7,613 nucleotides of DNA from Acidobacteriota bacterium. GTDB taxonomy: Bacteria > Acidobacteriota > Terriglobia > Terriglobales > Acidobacteriaceae. Below the pieces are notes generated by a model. The model worked only from the letters and a program-made list of their open reading frames with translations. It was not told the DNA's origin and searched no databases. A program made the position numbers and the translations under genes. The DNA is taken from NCBI GenBank assembly GCA_021805955.1, contig JAJZDO010000844.1, forward strand, positions 1-7,613, given 5' to 3'. Shown here piece after piece: positions 1 to 4,901 of this stretch; the first letter of the stretch is position 1; each line of letters begins with the position of its first letter.

Positions 1-396
1 GATGAATGCCAGAACGATCGGTCCGCTCCAGTACATGGTGCGCGACGCGTAGGAAGAGTTGATCGCTTCTTTGCGAGAGTAGCCGATGGGCCGAGCCTTT
101 TTGCTGCGGAGCGCCAATTGAACCGTCGCGGTAATGTGCAGCAGGATCGCCAGGATCAGAGTGCCACGCACGATCCAGAGCACTTCGCCGATGCTGTGCA
201 GAAAGTGGCCATATGCGTTGATCTTTTCAGGGCCTTCAAACACTTGCAGATTGCCGAGCAAATGGCCGATCACAAACAGGAACATCATAGCACCGGTCAC
301 CGCCATGACGACCTTTTTCCCGTTTGTGGACTGCCAGAAAGTGACGGCGCGGTTCTTGCGCGAGTGGACCTCAGCGACGCTGATCGTTGCGCTCAT
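1..396 (-). CDS. sdhC: Succinate dehydrogenase cytochrome b558 subunit, N-terminal part (cut by left edge)
   Basis: Membrane anchor of complex II (succinate:quinone oxidoreductase). It binds heme b and carries electrons from the flavoprotein and iron-sulfur subunits to quinone. I read 132 codons from ATG at 394-396, open to the left edge. Visible are a first membrane span at about residues 29-50 ending in GHLLGNLQVF (H45), the conserved GPEKINAYGHFLH stretch (H64, H67), and a second span at about 72-96 with H87. The spaced histidines fit heme ligands of the Bacillus-type b558 family. The full protein should have about five spans, so roughly the second half is missing. An in-frame TAA lies 16 codons upstream of the ATG, so the start is well bounded; the ribosome site is weak (AAGG about 12 bases upstream). 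sdhA and sdhB would be expected beyond the left edge. The family call is confident from motifs; heme-ligand assignment is by analogy. Confidence 0.9.
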   Translation of the reverse strand, partial: MSATISVAEVHSRKNRAVTFWQSTNGKKVVMAVTGAMMFLFVIGHLLGNLQVFEGPEKINAYGHFLHSIGEVLWIVRGTLILAILLHITATVQLALRSKKARPIGYSRKEAINSSYASRTMYWSGPIVLAFI

Positions 397-614
397 GTAT
401 TTTTTCCAACCTTGTCGAGGGAACTCATCAATCTCCAGACCTTACCGCGGTTGAGGATGCTGTATGCCGTCCCATCCTGGTGCTCGACGCCTGCACTCGG
501 CATAGGCGATATTCGCACCGGAGGCTGCTCGAAGTCGAATGCACAGTCGCTCACGCGTCCCGCGCAGGAATTGCCGTTCAGCAGGCAGAAAAGACGGTGG
601 AATAGTCAACAACC

Positions 615-644
615 ATTATTGGAGCGTAATAGGGCGAGAGTCAA
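615..644 (-). promoter_or_regulatory. Sigma70-like promoter for sdhC
   Basis: On the minus strand TTGACT (639-644) and AATAAT (615-620) are separated by 18 bases, a good match to TTGACA and TATAAT. It lies downstream of the 715-758 hairpin and points at sdhC. Transcription would begin near 608, leaving a leader of about 210 bases. This is a motif match only. Confidence 0.5.
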
Positions 645-697
645 GGAAAGCTGTCATTTATGGTTGCGCAGCTATGCGACATACGTCGTTGCAAAGC

Positions 698-712
698 TCC
701 GCTGAAAGCGGA
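698..712. repeat. Short perfect hairpin next to the large inverted repeat
   Basis: TCCGCT (698-703) and AGCGGA (707-712) form a perfect 6-bp stem around a 3-base loop. It sits two bases from the 715-758 inverted repeat, so the two would form tandem hairpins in RNA from either strand. On the minus strand it follows the larger hairpin but has no U-rich tail. It may belong to the same terminator or repeat element. Confidence 0.5.
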
Positions 713-714
713 CA

Positions 715-758
715 GTCTCGCGCCGGTTCTTCCATGGAGGAGAGAACCGGCGCGAGAC
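715..758. terminator. 16-bp perfect inverted repeat, possible terminator
   Basis: GTCTCGCGCCGGTTCT (715-730) is the exact reverse complement of 743-758, with a 12-base loop (731-742). It lies 77 bases beyond the stop of the small charged protein gene and upstream of the sdhC promoter, a natural place for a terminator. No T-run follows on either strand, so intrinsic termination would be atypical. Alternatives are a Rho-dependent 3' end, an RNA-stabilising hairpin, or one copy of a dispersed repeat. The structure is certain; the role is inferred. Confidence 0.5.
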
Positions 759-835
759 CGGGGAAGGGCTGTTGCGGGATAAACCGTCGTGATTCAATCT
801 TGTTTCCGTGACCCGTCTTCAAGCAGCAAGAACGC

Positions 836-1027
836 TCAGACGGGACCTACATTGCTAAATTCACCCTGGTCGTCTTTCCTTTGCCGTTCCTTGCCGCGTT
901 CGGCTGCCTTATCGGCTTCACGCTCCACGCGGCGATGCGCTTGCAAGGACTCTTTCTCTTTACCTTCAACGGTGGCGTCTAGCGGCTTCATGGGTGTGTT
1001 CCGATTTAGATCGAGAATTTCGGCCAT
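836..1027 (-). CDS. Small, highly charged protein of unknown function (63 aa)
   Basis: I do not recognise a family. The 63 residues begin MAEILDLNRNTPMKPLDATVE. From about residue 22 to 54 they are dominated by Lys, Arg, Glu and Asp (for example RRVEREADKAAERGKERQRK), which suggests a soluble amphipathic or coiled helix. There is no signal peptide, membrane span or cysteine. The case for a real gene is an AGAGGGA ribosome site (1034-1040) six bases before ATG, a start that follows directly after a strong terminator-like hairpin (1066-1107), and the absence of a better frame on either strand. No promoter is obvious in the 38 bases between that hairpin and the start. The gene may therefore depend on read-through from the upstream lipoprotein gene, or on a promoter inside it. 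The frame on the opposite strand (789-1133) has no ribosome site and low-complexity Ser/Arg content. Confidence 0.6.
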   Translation of the reverse strand: MAEILDLNRNTPMKPLDATVEGKEKESLQAHRRVEREADKAAERGKERQRKDDQGEFSNVGPV

Positions 1028-1033
1028 TATTTT

Positions 1034-1051
1034 TCCCTCTACTGTAAGAGG
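1034..1051 (-). promoter_or_regulatory. Ribosome binding site inside a small hairpin
   Basis: On the minus strand CCTCT (1047-1051) can pair with AGAGG (1036-1040) around a 6-base loop, and the second arm is the Shine-Dalgarno of the 63-residue gene. Folding would partly hide the ribosome site. The stem is only 5 bp, so its effect in the cell is uncertain. Confidence 0.4.
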
Positions 1052-1065
1052 ATGGACAAACCAAC

Positions 1066-1107
1066 GGGCGGGTTGTCCGGCTTACGATGATCCGGACACT
1101 CCCGCCC
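1066..1107 (-). terminator. Strong hairpin after the first DUF4382 gene
   Basis: Two paired blocks make the stem: GGGCGGG (1066-1072) with CCCGCCC (1101-1107), and TGTCCGG (1074-1080) with CCGGACA (1092-1098). A one-base/two-base internal mismatch separates them and the loop is 11 bases. On the minus strand it begins about 10 bases after the lipoprotein stop codon and is followed by GTTGGTTTG, a weak T-rich tail. Position and strength support a terminator, perhaps a leaky one given the gene that starts 39 bases later. Confidence 0.7.
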
Positions 1108-1116
1108 TTCTACACG

Positions 1117-2559
1117 TTACAGACAGCCAGTAAAGGCAATCGTGGCGGCGTTTCCTGATGCTGCCGTCAGCGGCCCGCCAGAGGTAGTGGTATTGACCTG
1201 CATGTCTGGGGAGGGACAGCCAAGCGAGCCTCCCGAACCAGGAATTTCCGCCTCGGCATCGACCACGTAATTGACTGGCGTAGAGGTCGATTGGCTGAAT
1301 TGACTTCCGCTCGGCTGGTACGTCGCAATATTGGGCCATACCGATGGAACATACAAGGCATAGTTGACGCAATCGACGTTTGTCGCGCAGTTGCCGCCAG
1401 CCGCGGTTGTGTAGGTCCCTTCCGGACTATACGCGGGAGAAGCCCCAATCACCCCTGTCATGGGAAGCTGGGGTACTGTGATGGTCGGTCCGTTGCCGGG
1501 AAGCTGCTGGAGCGCGGCAAGCTGCAAGTCCGCAGCAATGCCAGCCGATGAGCTATTTTGCGTCGTCACCAGTCCGTTCAGTAAAGACTCCTGCGTATTG
1601 GGCACCAGTGGGATGTTTCCCGTCGTTTGCCCCGGCTGGATGCTCAACACCACGCCGGCGGAATATGCAACCCCAGGGACAGTGCCATTCGCAAGGGTCG
1701 CCGGGCCTACCGCGACAATGTCATACGTACCCGCGGGTAACGGGCAGAAGACGAAATTGCCATTGGAATCCGTTAGAGTGCTCATTATGATGCGGTCGAT
1801 GCCGCTTGTCGTATCTTTTTGCTCCGCGGCAACGACCACTGGCCCGCTAGTAATCGGTTTCCCCGTGACCGAGCTGACGACTGTTCCGTTGATAGAAGTC
1901 GATGTCGTGCTCATCTCTCCCGCATGGAGAACAGGCTTCAGCCGGTACGTCCCTCCTTCGGCAACGATGGAGGAACAAGTGTTGAAGTCGATATCCAGGT
2001 CCTCTGTCTGACCCGCTCCTACCGTGAATTGCCCATTCGCAATTTGCCCAGAGGGAATTTTCAATCCAGTCTGCGCTTCGCTGGAAAGCGCCAGATCATG
2101 CGCCGTGCCATCCGACGTGACAACGCAGTTGGCATAGTTTCCGCATTGATTGTTGGCGATGGATGCGCCTTGTGAATCGGGCGCGAGCATGATCCGGATC
2201 TGCTGGTAATTGCCGGCCTGTAACTCTACCTTGGAACCTAGCATGGCGAGGAAACATTGACCGCCGGCCGGCCCCAGCAGATTCACCTGCATGGGAGACG
2301 AGGCGAGATTGGGAGTGAGGTCGACAAAGCTGGGATCCGTGGCTGGAGCGTCCGCATTGGTACTAGCTTTTACGTCCGTGATGGTGACGTAGACCGCCTT
2401 GTACGGCCCGTTAGGCACCTGGCAGGTTGCCGGATCGCTCAAACTCACACTCACAGATCCGGCTTTCATACTAGTAGAGCTTGAAGATCCGCCCGAACAC
2501 CCGATCGCAATAAGAACTGCGATCGACATTCCGGCAACTAGTGTGAAAATTGCTCGCAT
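1117..2559 (-). CDS. DUF4382 lipoprotein with carboxypeptidase-regulatory-like domain, paralog 1 (480 aa)
   Basis: A predicted secreted, lipid-anchored envelope protein of unknown function. Residues 1-20 form a signal peptide ending VLIAIG before C21, a relaxed lipobox. A Ser/Gly linker (22-33) follows. Residues 34-215 match DUF4382 (SVSLSDPATC, then VYVTITDVKAS, FVDLTP, QCFLAMLG and AGNYQQIRIML). Residues 222-285 match a carboxypeptidase-regulatory/CnaB-like beta sandwich (INGTVVSSVTGKPI, then DSNGNFVFCPLPAGTYDIVAVG). Residues 286-480 are a Ser/Thr/Pro-rich region I cannot name, containing C391, C397, C448 and C479. There are ten cysteines besides the lipid-modified one, all matched in the neighbouring paralog. 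The start is fixed by a perfect AGGAGG six bases upstream. The gene has its own promoter candidate at 2651-2680 and a terminator at 1066-1107. DUF4382 proteins are widespread in Acidobacteriota and archaea without an assigned role, and nothing here reveals a ligand. Confidence 0.88.
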   Translation of the reverse strand: MRAIFTLVAGMSIAVLIAIGCSGGSSSSTSMKAGSVSVSLSDPATCQVPNGPYKAVYVTITDVKASTNADAPATDPSFVDLTPNLASSPMQVNLLGPAGGQCFLAMLGSKVELQAGNYQQIRIMLAPDSQGASIANNQCGNYANCVVTSDGTAHDLALSSEAQTGLKIPSGQIANGQFTVGAGQTEDLDIDFNTCSSIVAEGGTYRLKPVLHAGEMSTTSTSINGTVVSSVTGKPITSGPVVVAAEQKDTTSGIDRIIMSTLTDSNGNFVFCPLPAGTYDIVAVGPATLANGTVPGVAYSAGVVLSIQPGQTTGNIPLVPNTQESLLNGLVTTQNSSSAGIAADLQLAALQQLPGNGPTITVPQLPMTGVIGASPAYSPEGTYTTAAGGNCATNVDCVNYALYVPSVWPNIATYQPSGSQFSQSTSTPVNYVVDAEAEIPGSGGSLGCPSPDMQVNTTTSGGPLTAASGNAATIAFTGCL

Positions 2560-2612
2560 CGTATCCTCCTGAAAATTGATTGATCTAAACTGACCTATAT
2601 AGACGTTAATAG

Positions 2613-2649
2613 TAGAGAAATGGAATTATTAAGTTTGAAAATTTCTCTA
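2613..2649 (-). promoter_or_regulatory. 9-bp inverted repeat at the expected +1 of paralog 1 (operator or leader hairpin)
   Basis: TAGAGAAAT (2613-2621) is the exact reverse complement of 2641-2649, with a 19-base spacer. The inner edge of the -10 box lies two bases away at 2651, so the repeat begins where transcription should start. It could be a repressor operator covering +1, or a 5' hairpin in the mRNA. The repeat is certain; its role is inferred. Confidence 0.4.
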
Positions 2650-2650
2650 G

Positions 2651-2680
2651 ATTGTATGCCGATTTATTCTTAGGAACCAA
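2651..2680 (-). promoter_or_regulatory. Candidate sigma70 promoter of paralog 1
   Basis: On the minus strand TTGGTT (2675-2680) and TACAAT (2651-2656) are 18 bases apart. The -10 box is good and the -35 box moderate. The upstream sequence is very AT-rich, which could act as an UP-like element. The predicted start near 2644 gives a leader of about 85 bases. Confidence 0.45.
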
Positions 2681-2682
2681 CC

Positions 2683-2709
2683 TATTCAATTATTCACTAT
2701 TCAATCAAT
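2683..2709. repeat. TATTCA short tandem repeats upstream of the paralog 1 promoter
   Basis: TATTCAAT (2683-2690), TATTCAC (2691-2697), TATTCAAT (2698-2705) and a partial CAAT (2706-2709) follow head to tail with a 7-8 base period. They end three bases upstream of the candidate -35 box. A 10-bp inverted partner of TTCAATCAAT (2700-2709) occurs at 2767-2776. They may be activator sites or simply AT-rich sequence. Confidence 0.4.
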
Positions 2710-2899
2710 CTATTACTCTAGTAACTTATCCGCTTGTTTTCTTGAGTATGCGATGCAGTAGGAGTTATTGATTGAAAAATATGCTACCTGTCGCATGTCT
2801 CGTACTTCAGTAGGCGTGTAGAGAATGGAAGAAACACAGCGCATATTGTAATCTTCGCGTAACTTCAAGGACTGGACGATACTAGCATGGAACAAACGC

Positions 2900-2935
2900 T
2901 ACCTCATCTGCTCAGTACGCTCGCGTGCAGAGGTA
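2900..2935 (-). terminator. Weak bulged hairpin after the second DUF4382 gene
   Basis: On the minus strand TACCTCTGC (2927-2935) can pair with GCAGA and GGTA (2900-2911) across a 3-base bulge, with a 15-base loop. GCGTTTGTT follows. It starts 6 bases after the stop codon. The place fits a terminator but the stem is weak. Confidence 0.3.
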
Positions 2936-2941
2936 ATGCGG

Positions 2942-4405
2942 TTACCGACATTGCGTGAAATTCATGGCAGATGTCATTGCCGTTTCTCCCGAAGTAACGG
3001 AGACTGGTCTGGAGGGCGCTTGAAGGGTGCCTGCCACACATGCCGCGGTACCGTCCGTGCCCGGTATGGCTGCGACGGACTCCGCTGTGTAGCCAGGAGC
3101 GCTTCCCTGCTGCTTGAACTGCGCCGTTTGTTCGGAACAGGCCACCACGTTCGGCGTCGATGAGGGTAGCTGCATAGCAAAAGGAGCGCAGTCGGTCCCC
3201 GGCACACAACTTGACGCACTCGTGGTCAACATCGCTTCGTTATACGGAGCTTCGCTCGGCAGCAATGGCACAGTTATGGTGGCGCCACTCGTCGCAACCT
3301 GTTGCAACGCATCCGCCTGCACCGCAAGAGAAACTCCGCTGGGAGTCAGCCCGGTGCCTTCAGTGCTGATCAGCCCTTCCAGGGTTCCCTGCTGCGATCC
3401 CGGTACCAGCGGGACTTTTCCTGCCAGTTGGCCTGACTGGATTCCCATTTCCACGCCTGCCGAATAGGAAACGTTCGCTCCGTCGACCCCGACCGCAACC
3501 AGATCATAGGTGCCTTGCGGCACAGGGCACAATACAAATGTGCCGTTGCTGCTGGCATTGGTTCGCATCAGAATCCGATCGATGCCCGTCGCAGCATCTT
3601 TTTGTTCCAGCGCCACAACAACATTGCCGCCCGACAACGGTTGCCCTGTTTTGGAGCTGACCACGGTCCCGCTAATCGTGCTTCCCGTGGATGGAATCAG
3701 GCCGGCATGCATGATCGGATTAAATTCGTATCCGCCATCGGCGGTGGCCAGGATGGAAGAACACACGTCAATATTCAAATCGATATACGGTTGATCGCCT
3801 GCGTTGATTGCGACACTGCCGTTGATAATATGGCTCGCAGGCAATTCGATACCCTGGTCCGTTGCCGCAGGAAGAACCAGATCGTGCAAGCTATTGTCCG
3901 TGAGTACCAGGCAGTTGGCATAGGAAGCGCCACAGGCATTGTTTGAAATACTGGAAGCACGGGAATCAGGCGTCAGAAAGATGCGCACCTGCTGGTAGTT
4001 CCCAGCCGCCACTCGTTGTCCCACGCCAAGCGAGGCCAGGAAGCAGTTGCTGTTGGCCTGCCCCATCAAATCCACCTGCTGCGGAGCGTTCGAAAGTCCC
4101 GGCGTCAGATCGACAAAACTGGGATCGTTGGCGGGCGCGCCTGCATTGGTGCTCGCTTGTACATCCGCGATGGTGACATAGACATGGGTAAACGGACCGC
4201 CGGGAGCCTTGCAGGCTGCCGGATCGCTGATGACGATAGAGACAGTTGCGCTCAACGAAGTAACCGGATCGGTAACCGGTGTAGTAACCGGCACAGTTGG
4301 TGAGCTGAGGGTCAACCCTGCGTTGGGCGGGGCACCTCCTGCACATCCGAGCGAAACAAGGCATAGTACTATGACAACGCACGCGGGGGGGAACCAGGGG
4401 CGCAT
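2942..4405 (-). CDS. DUF4382 lipoprotein with carboxypeptidase-regulatory-like domain, paralog 2 (487 aa)
   Basis: Paralog of the protein at 1117-2559, with the same architecture and unknown function. Residues 1-20 are a signal peptide ending LCLVSLG before C21, an imperfect lipobox. Residues 22-52 are a linker with three PVT repeats. Residues 53-237 are DUF4382 (IVISDPAAC, VYVTIADVQAS, FVDLTPGL, NCFLASLG, AGNYQQVRIFL). Residues 242-306 are a carboxypeptidase-regulatory-like beta domain (ISGTVVSSKTGQPL, then FVLCPVPQGTYDLVAVG). Residues 307-487 are the unnamed C-terminal region with C400, C406, C456 and C486, plus an unmatched C423. I chose the ATG at 4403-4405 because it gives a normal lipoprotein signal peptide and follows GGAG by 5 bases. 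The upstream ATG at 4478-4480 would add 25 residues before the signal peptide and would lie inside a palindrome. The pair most likely arose by an old tandem duplication: similarity is clear in all three regions, but the linkers and leaders differ. Confidence 0.87.
   Translation of the reverse strand: MRPWFPPACVVIVLCLVSLGCAGGAPPNAGLTLSSPTVPVTTPVTDPVTSLSATVSIVISDPAACKAPGGPFTHVYVTIADVQASTNAGAPANDPSFVDLTPGLSNAPQQVDLMGQANSNCFLASLGVGQRVAAGNYQQVRIFLTPDSRASSISNNACGASYANCLVLTDNSLHDLVLPAATDQGIELPASHIINGSVAINAGDQPYIDLNIDVCSSILATADGGYEFNPIMHAGLIPSTGSTISGTVVSSKTGQPLSGGNVVVALEQKDAATGIDRILMRTNASSNGTFVLCPVPQGTYDLVAVGVDGANVSYSAGVEMGIQSGQLAGKVPLVPGSQQGTLEGLISTEGTGLTPSGVSLAVQADALQQVATSGATITVPLLPSEAPYNEAMLTTSASSCVPGTDCAPFAMQLPSSTPNVVACSEQTAQFKQQGSAPGYTAESVAAIPGTDGTAACVAGTLQAPSRPVSVTSGETAMTSAMNFTQCR
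4260..4291. repeat. Three 12-base-spaced GTAACCGG repeats coding the PVT linker
   Basis: GTAACCGG occurs at 4260-4267, 4272-4279 and 4284-4291, exactly 12 bases apart. On the coding (minus) strand it encodes PVT at residues 39-41, 43-45 and 47-49 of paralog 2. This is a small in-frame expansion in the flexible linker behind the lipid-anchored cysteine, absent from paralog 1. Confidence 0.8.
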
Positions 4406-4420
4406 CGAATCTCCGATTCG
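4406..4420 (-). promoter_or_regulatory. Shine-Dalgarno held in a hairpin loop directly before the paralog 2 start
   Basis: On the minus strand CGAATC (4415-4420), GGA (4412-4414) and GATTCG (4406-4411) form a perfect 6-bp stem whose 3-base loop is the core of the ribosome site. The stem ends exactly at the ATG (4403-4405). A three-base loop on a 6-bp stem could limit ribosome access. It may act as a translation switch, or the symmetry may be chance. Confidence 0.5.
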
Positions 4421-4468
4421 TCTGTAAAACTTACATAAAGAAATGGTTGTGCTCGTGTATATGCACGC

Positions 4469-4493
4469 ACGATGCCACAAGCAGTGGCATCGT
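4469..4493 (-). promoter_or_regulatory. Perfect 10-bp-arm palindrome in the paralog 2 leader
   Basis: ACGATGCCAC (4469-4478) is the exact reverse complement of 4484-4493, with a 5-base loop. A second near-palindrome, CGTGTATATGCACG (4454-4467), adjoins it, with six of seven positions paired. The tandem lies 49-88 bases upstream of the lipoprotein start. It could be an operator for a dimeric regulator or a leader-RNA hairpin. I recognise no specific regulator consensus. Confidence 0.5.
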
Positions 4494-4541
4494 TGCCAGT
4501 TCCAATGTGGAAAAAGATTTTCTCTTGTAAGTTATTCGCTT

Positions 4542-4557
4542 TGCGTGCAGAGTGCCA
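4542..4557 (-). promoter_or_regulatory. Possible sigma54 promoter for paralog 2
   Basis: The minus strand reads TGGCACTCTGCACGCA. It has the full TGGCAC -24 block and a GC exactly 10 bases after the GG, as in sigma54 promoters, but the -12 block is ACGCA rather than TTGCA. Transcription would start near 4531, giving a leader of about 125 bases that includes the 4469-4493 palindrome. No enhancer-binding protein gene or site is visible in the window. Confidence 0.3.
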
Positions 4558-4865
4558 GACTTAAGGTTACTTTTAGTGTTACCAAAAAGCAGGTGTCCCA
4601 TTTTGGGAATTTTTCCTGACTTTAAAAGTTTCCTGATCGAGTACTTTTTACACCCCAACAAAATATTGGCCAGGCTGACATTTAGGAGAATCTTCCACTG
4701 CAACTGTCACAGAGATCTTTCCCGGCACCGACCTTCGCCCAATGCACAAAATTGACCCATGTGAATTTCCGCCCACTTCAGAATGTCTGCTACTGATTCG
4801 GTGGCAGCGCAGAGTAGCCAGCCGGCAATCCGAATTCGAGGGCGGAAACCCAATCTTTCCCGCGC

Positions 4866-4893
4866 TTCACAGAACTACGCAAACCGTTACAAT
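4866..4893 (+). promoter_or_regulatory. Sigma70-like promoter abutting the exported cyclophilin start
   Basis: TTCACA (4866-4871) and TACAAT (4888-4893) are 16 bases apart. The first transcribed base should fall at about 4899-4902, which is exactly the GTG/ATG start. With no Shine-Dalgarno upstream, the mRNA is predicted to be leaderless or nearly so. Confidence 0.5.
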
Positions 4894-4901
4894 ACGTAGT
4901 G

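Larger units (their letters stand above)
397..835. other. Non-coding spacer and leader between the small charged protein gene and sdhC
   Basis: I see no convincing gene here. Reading frames on the plus strand that cross it are antisense to sdhC and have no family resemblance. From right to left it holds a weak 7-bp inverted repeat (812-818 with 838-844), the 16-bp perfect inverted repeat at 715-758, the smaller hairpin at 698-712, and a sigma70-like promoter at 615-644. About 210 bases of leader then run to the sdhC start. The leader could contain regulatory structure, but I recognise no known riboswitch in it. Confidence 0.6.
2560..2941. other. AT-rich regulatory spacer between the two DUF4382 genes
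   Basis: The spacer is much richer in A+T than its flanks: by hand count 2581-2640 has 16 G/C of 60 and 2641-2700 has 18 of 60. It holds the paralog 1 leader and promoter, a 9-bp inverted repeat at the expected transcription start, TATTCA repeats upstream of the -35 box, and three ATTGATTGA words (2575-2583, 2767-2775, and inverted at 2701-2709). A 60-codon frame on the minus strand at 2713-2895 lacks a convincing ribosome site and family signature, so I treat it as chance. Confidence 0.6.
4421..4901. other. Divergent control region between paralog 2 and the exported cyclophilin
   Basis: The region serves the minus-strand lipoprotein on the left and the plus-strand cyclophilin on the right. 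It holds a 14-base near-palindrome (4454-4467), the palindrome at 4469-4493, a sigma54-like site (4542-4557), a small hairpin TCCCA/TGGGA (4596-4608) followed by ATTTTT on the plus strand, and the promoter at 4866-4893. A 90-codon minus-strand frame (4431-4703) overlaps these signals and resembles no family. Between about 4620 and 4860 I see nothing I can name. Confidence 0.6.

Noticed and set aside
118..705. Long plus-strand reading frame near the left edge
   Set aside because: It lies antisense to sdhC, whose minus-strand product has clear heme-histidine and membrane motifs. The plus-strand product has no family resemblance.
789..1133. Plus-strand frame over the small charged protein gene
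   Set aside because: Ser/Arg-rich product, no ribosome site, and it runs through the terminator hairpin at 1066-1107.
1460..2011. 183-codon plus-strand frame inside paralog 1
   Set aside because: Antisense shadow of the DUF4382 lipoprotein gene, which has a perfect ribosome site, signal peptide and domains.
2713..2895. 60-codon minus-strand frame in the AT-rich spacer
   Set aside because: No convincing ribosome site or motif, and it overlaps the repeats upstream of the paralog 1 promoter.
4406..4480. N-terminal extension of paralog 2 to the ATG at 4478-4480
   Set aside because: It would add 25 residues before a normal lipoprotein signal peptide and start inside a palindrome, whereas ATG 4403-4405 has GGAG at a proper distance.
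4596..4608. TCCCA/TGGGA hairpin followed by ATTTTT as a plus-strand terminator
   Set aside because: Only 5 bp, and no plus-strand gene ends upstream of it, so there is nothing for it to terminate.
4431..4703. 90-codon minus-strand frame in the divergent region
   Set aside because: Overlaps promoter- and operator-like elements, has no family signature, and is AT-rich spacer-like sequence.
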